Below are positions 32,401 through 40,300 of a stretch of 64,000 bases of DNA, one piece after another. This stretch comes from Azoarcus sp. CIB (lineage in GTDB: Bacteria; Pseudomonadota; Gammaproteobacteria; Burkholderiales; Rhodocyclaceae). A program made the translations under genes and the position numbers. The stretch's first letter is position 1; each line of letters opens with the position of its first letter. The notes under the pieces are model-generated. The model was given only the letters and a program-made list of their open reading frames with translations, did not search any database and was not told where the DNA came from. The DNA is taken from the NCBI RefSeq assembly GCF_001190925.1, contig NZ_CP011072.1, positions 1,116,001-1,180,000 on the forward strand. The letters are read 5' to 3'.

Positions 32401-35265
32401 CTCCTCGGTTGGCAGCACGGGCGGCGGGGCGTCGTAGATGGCGATCGGGGCGGCGGCGCCGCGTGCGGCGGGCAGGCGGCCGAGGCGGCTCGTGCTGCCG
32501 GTCTGCAGCAGGTCCGTGACGGCGGGGAAGTGGTCCTCGGTGCCGGTCAGCGCGCCGTGGTCGACCGGCATGTACCAGTGCTGCTCGGCCGGCAGGTTCG
32601 CGAGTCGCCCGGCTGCCCAGCTCACCGAGCCGTCACCCTGCGGCGTGCCGATCATCTTGATCTGGTCGCCTTCGATCGTGGTGCCGCAGGGGGTGTTCTC
32701 GGCCTGGCCGAAGACGTAGATCACGCGTTCGACCGGCTGCGGTGCGTCGTTCGTCGCGAGCGGCCCCTCCCACAGTCCGCGGGCGGCGGCGAGCGTGGCA
32801 TTGCTGGGCTGTCCGGCGATGCCGTCGCCGAACCAGCGGTCGCGGTTGGCCTTGGCGGCGGACGGCCAGACGGGCGCGCGCAGCCAGTCGGCGTGCAGCG
32901 TCGGTCCCGCGTCCTCGAAGCCGGGGCGCGGCAGCAGCTGCATCGCACCGGGGAAGCCCGCGACGATGTCGAGCACGCCTTGCATGCCGTGGCCGAGGTC
33001 CATGCGTGCGAGCTTGCGCATCGTGCCGGACTTGCCGAGCAGGGTCTCGACCATGAGGTGCGAGCCGCTATTGGGCGTGCCCAGCATCACCAGGCGGCCA
33101 CCGGGGCGGCGCACGAGCTCCGCCCACAGGTCGGGGTGAGTCGCGATCATCGTGCGGCACACGAGGCCGCCCATGCTGTGCGCGAGCAGGCGCACGGGCT
33201 GGTTGGGGTGCGTCTTCAGCGCCTGCTGAAGGGTGTCGGCGAGGCGTTCGGCTGCGCCATCCGGGGCATGGATGGGCTTGCGCCAGTCGTAGGGGAAGCG
33301 GATGACGGTGTGCGTTGCTTCGAGATGCTCGGCAAGGTCGCCGTAGAACATGTCGAAGAGCGCTTCTTCGCTTACGGCGGTCTTGTCCATCGCGATCTTC
33401 GCGAGGCCGCCGGTCGCGAGGTCGAGGAAGTCGAACCACACGCGGTCGCCGTCGCCGGCCTTGCGTCCTTCCTTGCGCACCTCGAGGTGCGAACCCATGA
33501 TGCCCGGCAGGAAGATCACGACCGGGCGGCTGTCCGGGCGCGGTGTCTCGCGCAATGCCGCACGGCTGGCGGCGCGTTCGCGCGCCTCGGCGGCGCCGGG
33601 TTCGCGACGGCGGGCGATGGCGCTGAACGTGGGCAGGGCCGCCGGGTCGTTGCTCGTGAGCCAGTCGCGCAGCGCGGTGCGGGTATGGCGGTTGGCGAAG
33701 TAGCTGAAGTGATTGACCGAGGCGCCCTGGTCGAAGAGGTAGCGCGCCTCGTTGCGCATCGCGAGGCCGGCGTACATCGAGTCGGTGTCGACGACGAGGT
33801 CGTTGTCGTGGCGGTCGAACAGCATCCAGTCGGTGAACATCACCCCAAGGCGCTTCAGTACGCTGGTTTCCTGGATGTCGCCGCTGATGACGGCCATCGC
33901 GATGCCCTGCTTGCGCTGCGCGGTCGCGAGCAGCGGGCCCATCGGTGCGTCGGTGAGCATCGCCTCGATGCCGGGGACGAGACGCGCATCGACGCGCTTG
34001 TCGGCGATCTCCAGCACGATGCGCTTGAACGCCGACAGCACCGCGCCGCCGGCCGGGCCGGTCACGGCGCCGACGAGCCGGGCGGTGAGGCTCAGCAGCC
34101 CGGAAAGGAACAGGTCGAGGTTGTCGGAGAGCAGCGTCGTGCCGCGTGCGGGGCAGGCGACGCGCACGTAGCGTTCGATGCGGAAGTTCTTGTCCGCAAG
34201 CTCCTGGCGCAGCGCGCGCAGCGTGTCCTGCTCGCGCGCGGTGAGGACGTCGCGCAGGCGTTTTTCGCGTTCGGATTCGCCCGCGTTGGGCGGTGCGGCG
34301 TGGCGATAGGCGGCGATCGCATCGTCGCCCAGGCCCGCGAGGCACAGCAGGTCGCCGACGAGACCGCCGCGCGAATGCGTGACGACGGACAGCCGGGCGT
34401 CGGCGGGCAGGGTGCGAGCGAGCTGCAGCGCGTTGTCGATCGGGCTTTCGGAGAAGGTGCGGTGCTCGAAGCCGAAGATGCGCTCGCCGAAGCGGTGTGC
34501 GAGCGGTTCCCAGTCGGCGGCGGCGCTGCCGGCGCGCAGATCCTTGAAGCTTCCCAGCGTGTGTGAGGCGGTGCCGTGGATGAAGAGCAGCGTCGGCGCG
34601 TCGCCGATCGCGGCGAGGCGCGGGTCGTTGGCGGTGCAGCGGTCGGCGCCCGCGAGGCCGTCGCCGTCGCGCCACTGGTAGAGCCCCGGTTCCCCCGCGA
34701 GGCGGCTTTCGATCGCCCACATCAGCGCCTTGGTGCCCAGCCACGACGCGCCGGGCGCCGCTAGATCCTCGCTGCGCTCGCCCAGCCAGTCCTGCAGCCA
34801 TTCCAGCGCTTTGTCGCGTGCGGCATCGGCGATCGCGTCGTGCCCCAGCGTGAGCACCGACACGCCCGACCACAGCCAGTCCGGAATGCCGCGCGCGGCC
34901 GCGGACGGGTCGCGCAGGGCGGCGAAGTCGATCGAGCCGTCGGCACGCACGGCGTCGGGTTGCACCCGCGCGAGGTCTTCCCTGAGCTTGTCGGCGCGGA
35001 TGAAGACGGTGGTGCCGTCGCCCGCCTCCAGTGCGAGCAGGCTGTCCTCGCGCAGGCGCGCGTCGGTTGCCGCAGCCGCGTCGCGCCCGGGCGCGGTCAG
35101 GGCATACGCGGCTTGCACCGCGACGACGCCGTCGAGAAAGGGATCGGGCGCCGCCGCGCCGCCCGCGCGCGTGGCGGCCTTCAGCGCGCCGGGCAGGGTG
35201 TCGGCCTCGCGCGGCACCCCAGGCAGGTGGAGGACGAGTTCACTCGGTTTGCGCGGTGCCGGCAT
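29458..35265 (-). CDS. Giant CHAT-domain protease fused to two alpha/beta-hydrolase (lipase-like) domains
   Basis: A 1935-residue protein without a signal peptide; AGGAGG precedes the ATG. Domain order: an alpha/beta hydrolase with LLFIHGTASH near 225 and THSRGG (Ser about 298); a second, LCAT/phospholipase-like hydrolase with FLPGIMGSHL near 587 and the nucleophile elbow AHSMGGLV near 696; a middle region with DUF-like segments; a CHAT (caspase-like, clan CD) protease with VVAAHGVF (His about 1439) and FLNCCHLGA (Cys about 1484); then about 400 residues of Ala/Leu-rich helical repeats, possibly TPR-like. Both serine and Cys/His sites look intact. It lies 62 bases downstream of a caspase gene on the same strand. 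A protease-controlled lipase effector is the simplest inference. Confidence 0.85.
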   Translation of the reverse strand: MPAPRKPSELVLHLPGVPREADTLPGALKAATRAGGAAAPDPFLDGVVAVQAAYALTAPGRDAAAATDARLREDSLLALEAGDGTTVFIRADKLREDLARVQPDAVRADGSIDFAALRDPSAAARGIPDWLWSGVSVLTLGHDAIADAARDKALEWLQDWLGERSEDLAAPGASWLGTKALMWAIESRLAGEPGLYQWRDGDGLAGADRCTANDPRLAAIGDAPTLLFIHGTASHTLGSFKDLRAGSAAADWEPLAHRFGERIFGFEHRTFSESPIDNALQLARTLPADARLSVVTHSRGGLVGDLLCLAGLGDDAIAAYRHAAPPNAGESEREKRLRDVLTAREQDTLRALRQELADKNFRIERYVRVACPARGTTLLSDNLDLFLSGLLSLTARLVGAVTGPAGGAVLSAFKRIVLEIADKRVDARLVPGIEAMLTDAPMGPLLATAQRKQGIAMAVISGDIQETSVLKRLGVMFTDWMLFDRHDNDLVVDTDSMYAGLAMRNEARYLFDQGASVNHFSYFANRHTRTALRDWLTSNDPAALPTFSAIARRREPGAAEARERAASRAALRETPRPDSRPVVIFLPGIMGSHLEVRKEGRKAGDGDRVWFDFLDLATGGLAKIAMDKTAVSEEALFDMFYGDLAEHLEATHTVIRFPYDWRKPIHAPDGAAERLADTLQQALKTHPNQPVRLLAHSMGGLVCRTMIATHPDLWAELVRRPGGRLVMLGTPNSGSHLMVETLLGKSGTMRKLARMDLGHGMQGVLDIVAGFPGAMQLLPRPGFEDAGPTLHADWLRAPVWPSAAKANRDRWFGDGIAGQPSNATLAAARGLWEGPLATNDAPQPVERVIYVFGQAENTPCGTTIEGDQIKMIGTPQGDGSVSWAAGRLANLPAEQHWYMPVDHGALTGTEDHFPAVTDLLQTGSTSRLGRLPAARGAAAPIAIYDAPPPVLPTEEELVCSLVGTRPRRRRPVSAIHPLQVSVSAMDLRFARQPILCGHYQGDGIAGAEAAINDALVDGALRQRERLGVYAGEIGSAAIVLQARNREDRLRGTGRGAVIVGLGRFGQLSAADITETVRAGVLRYLLHSHDRQGTEGDSEGEGEVDTELTLASLLIGYNSTAHISVDDSIESIVRGVLAANRQFAEAMPLTRLRVARLELIELFMDTAISAARAVRQLPARMAGDLRRLESRIDVAEQLNEGEGARPRLSVFAPFGYWPRMLVTADDGPAEGGTPAPASGSRAIATRLKYVMLSERSRAESVVHQRQPGLIEALVRNAITQDHYNADLSRTLFQLMVPLDFKAAARETEQLVLVVDAYTANLPWEMLQADEQPMALKTAIVRQFASARFRRNPLSITRKVACVITNPSTHGYYGQFGDPSRPLPAPQDDHLPDLPGAVAEGAAIRDLLGECGYDVNYGEGIEALDVFARLFRQPCKVLVVAAHGVFEATARDGTQRTGVVLSDGMLLTAAEVSQLEVVPELVFLNCCHLGAMSAAPDTANRLAYSIACELIEIGVRCVVAAGWQVNDEAARLFATSFFESFVRDGKPFGPAVFTARKSAWEQFPQYNTWGAYQAYGDPHYMLEAPADEGTARVPTDIVSPVALVDTFARLRVDLSHRTRSVADVGRHIAAILVHVPAAWKDLPEVQAAIGATYAELGTEGFERACTAYCLALAGEDRSGRVPVRIVEQLANLEARMGETRGDTTLIESAIARLDSLIALAKPMPPGTTPMPSNAERSALLGSALKREAAVLAAQNGDWPSVRAALARAREAYAGAEGTPGDAGFDPYLMINRLQLDWLLLEADADAARKRATEQAAMCAEAARALFARSGDFFDAVKPADAELAALLLAGIGADDGPKLTCLYEQAIDNVPRSARKFDSVVKQICLLARLAALRGHPGDAMHARVLGELARSLGQQDCPGLPPPTRAKNPRGIKKKT

Positions 35266-35294
35266 CCGGGCCTCCTGCGGCGGTGGGGAAGGGT

Positions 35295-35322
35295 GCGCGC
35301 CGGCGCTTCAAGGCCGGCGCGC
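35295..35322. repeat. Perfect hairpin between the caspase and CHAT genes
   Basis: A 10-bp perfect stem (GCGCGCCGGC, 35295-35304, with GCCGGCGCGC, 35313-35322) around an 8-base loop, in the 62-base gap. There is no T-run. It may attenuate transcription or protect mRNA and so set the caspase-to-CHAT ratio. Confidence 0.5.
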
Positions 35323-35327
35323 GGGCG

Positions 35328-36122
35328 TCACGCGAAGACCTTGAAGCGGCGCGCAGTGCGGGTGCCGAAGATCTGCGGATCCTGCGGCAGGCGCGTGGAG
35401 GGCAGGTAGTTACGGATTTCCTTGAACCACTGCTCGTAGGTTGCCGTCGCGGGCAGGTTCTTCAGCGTCTTCAGCGCATAGAAGGTGAAGGCGCCGTTGG
35501 GGCGGCCGCTGAAGCTCGTGTCCCAGCTGAACTGGGTATCGAGGCAGCCCGCGAGCAGCAGGTCGCCGCCGGCGCGCGTGAAGCCGCCGGATAGCCGCGC
35601 GGGGCGCACCGTGTCCGCAGGAAGGTCGTCGCGCTTCATCCACACGGCCGGCGGCAGGAAGCGGGCGCGCGGCATGCCGGGGTCGAGATCGCTTTCATCG
35701 CCGCGCGTGACGGTGCCGGAGTGGCAGCTGTCGGAGATGAGCATGATGCGCACGCCACCGGCACGCTGGCTGAAGAGGTCGTGCAGTTCGTCGTCGAGCA
35801 GGGCATTGCCGCTGCCGATGTCCCACGGGCACAAGGCTTCGTCGCGTGCGTCGGGCTCGTCGCCATCGGCGTCGGGCAGCCAGGTGCCGTGGCCGGAATA
35901 GGTGAGCACGATCGTGTCGCCCTTCGCCGCGCCCGTGACCAGGGTGTCGATGGCCTGCACCATCGCCGCCTTGGTCGCCGCGGAATCGAGCAGGCGGGTC
36001 ACCGAGAAGCCGCGTTCGGTGAGGGCGGCGGCCCAGTCGTTGGCGTCATTGACGCAGCCGGAGAGGTCGCTGTCGGTGCCGGGGTAGTTGTTGATGCCGA
36101 TGCAGAGCGCGCGTCTTGCCAT
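35328..36122 (-). CDS. Caspase-family (C14) protease
   Basis: A 264-residue stand-alone metacaspase-like protease. It opens MARRALCIGINNYPG and has the catalytic histidine in TYSGHGTW (about 75) and cysteine in SDSCHSG (about 131). The acidic loop DADGDEPDARDEA between them is typical of metacaspases that prefer basic P1 residues or bind calcium. No signal peptide or extra effector domain is present. AAGGAG precedes the ATG at 36122. It sits between the GH46-like gene and the CHAT-lipase gene, so it is likely the activator or processing protease of that locus (inference). Confidence 0.9.
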   Translation of the reverse strand: MARRALCIGINNYPGTDSDLSGCVNDANDWAAALTERGFSVTRLLDSAATKAAMVQAIDTLVTGAAKGDTIVLTYSGHGTWLPDADGDEPDARDEALCPWDIGSGNALLDDELHDLFSQRAGGVRIMLISDSCHSGTVTRGDESDLDPGMPRARFLPPAVWMKRDDLPADTVRPARLSGGFTRAGGDLLLAGCLDTQFSWDTSFSGRPNGAFTFYALKTLKNLPATATYEQWFKEIRNYLPSTRLPQDPQIFGTRTARRFKVFA

Positions 36123-36287
36123 GAGATTCTCCTTCGGGTCCGGAGCATCCCCGCCTCCCGCGGCGGCACCTTGCCGGCCGCATTTCGGAGCGATGCGGAC
36201 GGAATCGGGCGCGACCTTTCTGTCGGGGTATGCGGGCTGCCGCTCACGGGACGGAGCGGTGCCGCGCACTTATTCTGTTTAATTATC

Positions 36288-36316
36288 TGTTTAGAGGTCG
36301 CTCACTTATTTGTCAA
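36288..36316 (-). promoter_or_regulatory. Candidate promoter of the caspase-CHAT operon
   Basis: On the minus strand a perfect -35 TTGACA (36316-36311) is followed after 17 bases by TAAACA (36293-36288). It sits in an AT-rich patch, rare in this window, about 165 bases before the caspase start. It would let caspase and CHAT genes be transcribed apart from the upstream gene. The -10 match is weak. Confidence 0.4.
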
Positions 36317-36327
36317 ACCGGTCTTTT

Positions 36328-37278
36328 TCAAACCGGCAGATCGTCGAACGAGCACAGCCGTGCAACTTGCGCGATGTCGGCGACGCCGGTCGCGGGAAGG
36401 CCGTTCTTCGTCTGCCAGGCCTTGATGCAGCGCGCGCTGGTCTGGCCGAAGAGGCCGTCGGCCTTGATGTCGACGCCGCGCAGCGACAGGCCCAGCTGGA
36501 TGCGGCGCACGTCGAGCCCGCGCATGATCGGCGAGCCGACCGACACCGCGCGCGAACCCGGCGCCGGGCCGTCGAAGCAGCCGTGGGGCAGGGCGGCCAG
36601 CGTCGCGGGCGAGATCTCGGCGCTGCGCACGACCAGCGGCAGCTCAAGGTTCCAGTAGCCCTGGTCGATCAGGCGCTGGAAGGCATCCATGCGATACACC
36701 GTCGGGCGCAGGTCGGCGCGCGCGTGGCCGCCGAGCCAGGCGCGCCGCGTCGCCACGTAGGCGTCGATCCACTTCCGTTCGCCCGCGTCGGCCACGCTGC
36801 CATGCGCGGCGTTGCAGCGGTCGCGCATCGCCTTCCACGCGCCGTGCACGAAGCTGTCATACACCACGGCGCAGCCCAGCGGCGAGGCGATGCCCTCGCG
36901 GGCGGCCGCCCGCATCGCCGGCTGCCAGTAGTTCGCGTCGAAGAAGGCGTCCTGCACGTCGCGCATCACCGCGTCGTCGGCGCCCGCGCGCAGGATGTTG
37001 TGCAGCGCGCCGTCGCTGTCCAGCGCGAGGTCTACAGCATCGAAGCGCGGCAGGTAGCGGTCGAGCAGCGGGGCAAATTCGGCGCCGGGTGCGGTGCAGT
37101 ACTGGCGCAGCAGCTTGGCGAGGTTGCCGGAGCCGAGCGTCGTCTGCGAGCGCCCGTAGGTGAGGTGGCCGGTGTCGCCGCGGATGATCGTAACCATGCC
37201 GTAGTCGCCCAGCACCTGGCCGGTCTCGAAAAGATTGACGATGCTCTCGGCGGTCTTCTTCTGCGTGGCTGTCAGCAT
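36328..37278 (-). CDS. GH46 chitosanase-like protein with peptidoglycan-binding domain
   Basis: A 316-residue protein. Residues 1-230 resemble glycoside hydrolase 46 (lysozyme-like fold): a likely catalytic Glu in VNLFETG (about 18) and Asp in IIRGDTGHLTYGRSQTTLGSG (about 35), then YDSFVHGAWKAM. The last about 70 residues look like a PG_binding_1 domain (MRGLDVRRIQLGLSLRGV, DGLFGQTSARCIKAWQ). No signal peptide is visible, so if it acts on the wall it must leave by another route or after lysis. AGGAG precedes the ATG. It lies 205 bases before the caspase gene and 63 after the c-di-GMP gene. Confidence 0.75.
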   Translation of the reverse strand: MLTATQKKTAESIVNLFETGQVLGDYGMVTIIRGDTGHLTYGRSQTTLGSGNLAKLLRQYCTAPGAEFAPLLDRYLPRFDAVDLALDSDGALHNILRAGADDAVMRDVQDAFFDANYWQPAMRAAAREGIASPLGCAVVYDSFVHGAWKAMRDRCNAAHGSVADAGERKWIDAYVATRRAWLGGHARADLRPTVYRMDAFQRLIDQGYWNLELPLVVRSAEISPATLAALPHGCFDGPAPGSRAVSVGSPIMRGLDVRRIQLGLSLRGVDIKADGLFGQTSARCIKAWQTKNGLPATGVADIAQVARLCSFDDLPV

Positions 37279-37341
37279 GGACTCGACTCCTGTCGTCGGG
37301 GAAACTCGCGGGGGATGGGAGGGGGGTGGAAGGGGCGGCGT

Positions 37342-40300
37342 TCAGCCGCCGGAGCCGCTCCGGTCGTCGAAACAATCGATCAGCGCGATCACCAGGTCGC
37401 GCGATGCCGTGCGGAACTTCAGGCCGGCGAGCGAGCGCCGCGCCGAGGCCTGATAGCCATGGTTATAGTCGGCGACGATCTGGCCCGCCAGTCTGTGGAA
37501 GTCCTTGTGCATGCGTGTGAGATGCCCGAGGCGGTCGGCTGCCAGGGCATCGTTGCCGTCGATCCACTGGCCCAGCTCGCACAGGCTCACCGAGCCGGCT
37601 TCGGCAACGTCCAGTGCTTCGGCGTTGGATCGTCCGCTGACGTAGGCGTTGAGCCGCTTGCGCCAGTTGAGGTGGGCCTCGATGGCCTGCTTCAGGTCCA
37701 GCCCGTGCCGCCTCCAGCCTTCCCGTTCCATGAACGCGGCCAGATCGGGCGAGCGTTCGCCGAGCAGCCGGCGCAGCCAGGCATCGACGTCGAGGTCGTC
37801 GCGGCGCAGCGCGGTGAGCAGGCGCGACTCTTCCGGGCCGAGATCGTCTACCGAGGCCAGCAGGAAGTGCTTCTGCAGCATCGCCTCGAACTCCTCGGGC
37901 GGCAGCGGCTTGCCGATGAGGTAGCCCTGCAGGAAGTCGCAGCCGAGTTCGCGCAGGAAGCTCACCTGCTCCCCGGTCTCGACGCCTTCCGCGGTGACGT
38001 GCAGCCCGAGGCTGTGGGCCATGTTGATGATGGCCTCGACGAGATGCGCGTCGTTGCGGTCGTCCGGGCAGTCGCTGATGAAGCTGCGGTCGATCTTGAC
38101 GATGTCGACGGGGAAGCGTTTGAGGTAGGACAGCGACGAGAAGCCGGTGCCGAAGTCGTCGAGCGCGTAGCCGATGCCCAGCGCCTTGATGTCGCGCATG
38201 CGGGCCTCCATCGATTCGCTGCCGCCCATCAGCACCGATTCGGTGATCTCGACCATGAGGCTGCCGCGGTCCATGCCGAATTCGGAGAGCACGCCGGCGA
38301 TCAGGTCGGGCAGCCCGGATTCGCGGAACTGCACGCCGGACATGTTCACCGCCAGTCGCAGCGTCCCGTGCCCCTGTTCGCGCCAGGCGCGGGACTGGCG
38401 CGCGGCCTCGCGCAACGCCCATTCGCCGATGCCGATGATGAGGCCGCTGTCCTCGGCCACGGGGATGAACTCCAGCGGCGACACGGGTCCGCGTACGGGG
38501 TGGAACCAGCGTATCAGCGCCTCGGCGCCGACCAGTTCGCCGCTGTCGGAATCGACGATGGGCTGGTAGTGCAGCGAGAAGGCCTGCTGTTCGAGCGCGG
38601 TGCGCAGATCCGCCTCGAGCTGCATGCGCGCGAGGGCGTCGCTCTGCATCTCGCGGGCGTAGAACTGGAAGCGGTTCTTGCCGGCCTGCTTGGACTTGTA
38701 CATCGCGATGTCCGCGTTGCGGAACAGCGTCTGCAGGTCCTCGCCGTCGTCCGGGTAGACCGTGATGCCGACGCTGCCCGACATGCGGTGCTGCATGCCG
38801 CCCAGCGAGAACGGATCGCGCAGCACGCTGACGATCTTCTCGGCGATCGCGTTCAGGTCGTCGGGCTTGGCGAGGTCGTGGATGACGATCGTGAACTCGT
38901 CGCCGCCGAAGCGCGCCACGGTGTCCTGCTCACGCACGCAGAAGGTCAGGCGGCGCGCGACTTCGACCAGCAGTTCGTCGCCGGTGTCGTGTCCCAGCGT
39001 GTCGTTGATCCACTTGAAGCCGTCGAGGTCGAGGAACAGCAGGCCGACGTGGGTGTGGTTGCGCCGCGCATGCGTCATCGCCTGGTCGAGGCGGTCCTGC
39101 AGCAGGCTGCGGTTGGCGAGGCTGGTCAGCGGGTCGAAGTTGGCCTGGCGCCAGATGGCCTCTTCCTGCTGCTTGCGCTGGGTGATGTCGTTGAACAGCG
39201 AAATGTAGCCGGTTACGGCGCCGCGGTCGTCGTAGATGGCGGAGATCGTCTGCCACTGCGGGTAGATCTCGCCGCTCTTGCGCCGGTTCCAGATCTCGGA
39301 TTCCCAGCGCCCCGTTTCGGCCAGCGATTTCCACATGTTGGCGTAATAGGCCGCGTCGTGGCGCCCGGAGGCGAGCAGCGAAGGCTTGCGTCCGAGCACC
39401 TCCTCGGCGGCGTATCCGGTGATCGCGGTGAACGCCGGATTGACGGCCGTGATCACCCCATGCGCGTCGGCGGTCATGATGCCCTGGCTCGACGCGTTGA
39501 ACACCACCATCGCCTGCTTCATGCGGGTCTCGATGCGCTTGCGCTCGGTGATGTCCTGCATGCTCAGCTGCAGCAGCGTGCGGTCGCCGTGGCGGAAGCT
39601 CATGCAGCGGATCTCGGCGTCCCACTCCTCGCCGTCCGGGCGGCGGTTGCGCCACTCGAACACGCTCACGCGCGTGTCCAGGCAGCGCGAGAGCTGGTCG
39701 TTGCCGGCCTCGCCCGACGGACGCCCGTCCGGCTGCACGGGCGCGGCCAGGTCGAGCGGCGAGCGGCCGATCATGCTGCGCCGGTCCGGGTAGCCGCACA
39801 GGGCCGCCGCTGCGTCGTTGCAGTCGATGAAGCGGCGCGTGCCCGGGTCCAGGATCGCCTGCGCGATGTGCGAATGCTCGAACAGGGTCTTGTTGTACGA
39901 CTCGCTGTCGACCAGCGCCCGCATCGCCTCCTTCGGCGCCGACACGTCGTTCATCACGCCGACGAACTGCTGCGGCTCGCCGCCGGGGGCGAGGATGGGC
40001 GCGATGCGCAGGTCGCTCCAGTACAGCTCGCCGTTCTTGCGGCGGTTGAGGAGCTCGCCCTGCCAGCTCTCGCCCCGCAGGATCACGTTCCACAGGTCCT
40101 CATACAACTCGCGTGGCGTCTTGCCGGAGCGGAACAGCGCCGGCGTCCGCCCGAGGGCCTCGTGCGCAGGGTAGCCGGTGATGCGCGAAAACGCCGGGTT
40201 CGTGTATTCGATCGCGGAGGCGCGGTCGGTGATGACGATGCCCGAGGTGCTCGCATCGACCGCCACCTTGTACAGGTGCAGACGGTGCGCGGCGCGGCGG

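Noticed and set aside
31903-34566. An 887-codon open frame on the plus strand
   Set aside because: Antisense to the CHAT-lipase gene; low-complexity product with no recognisable fold.
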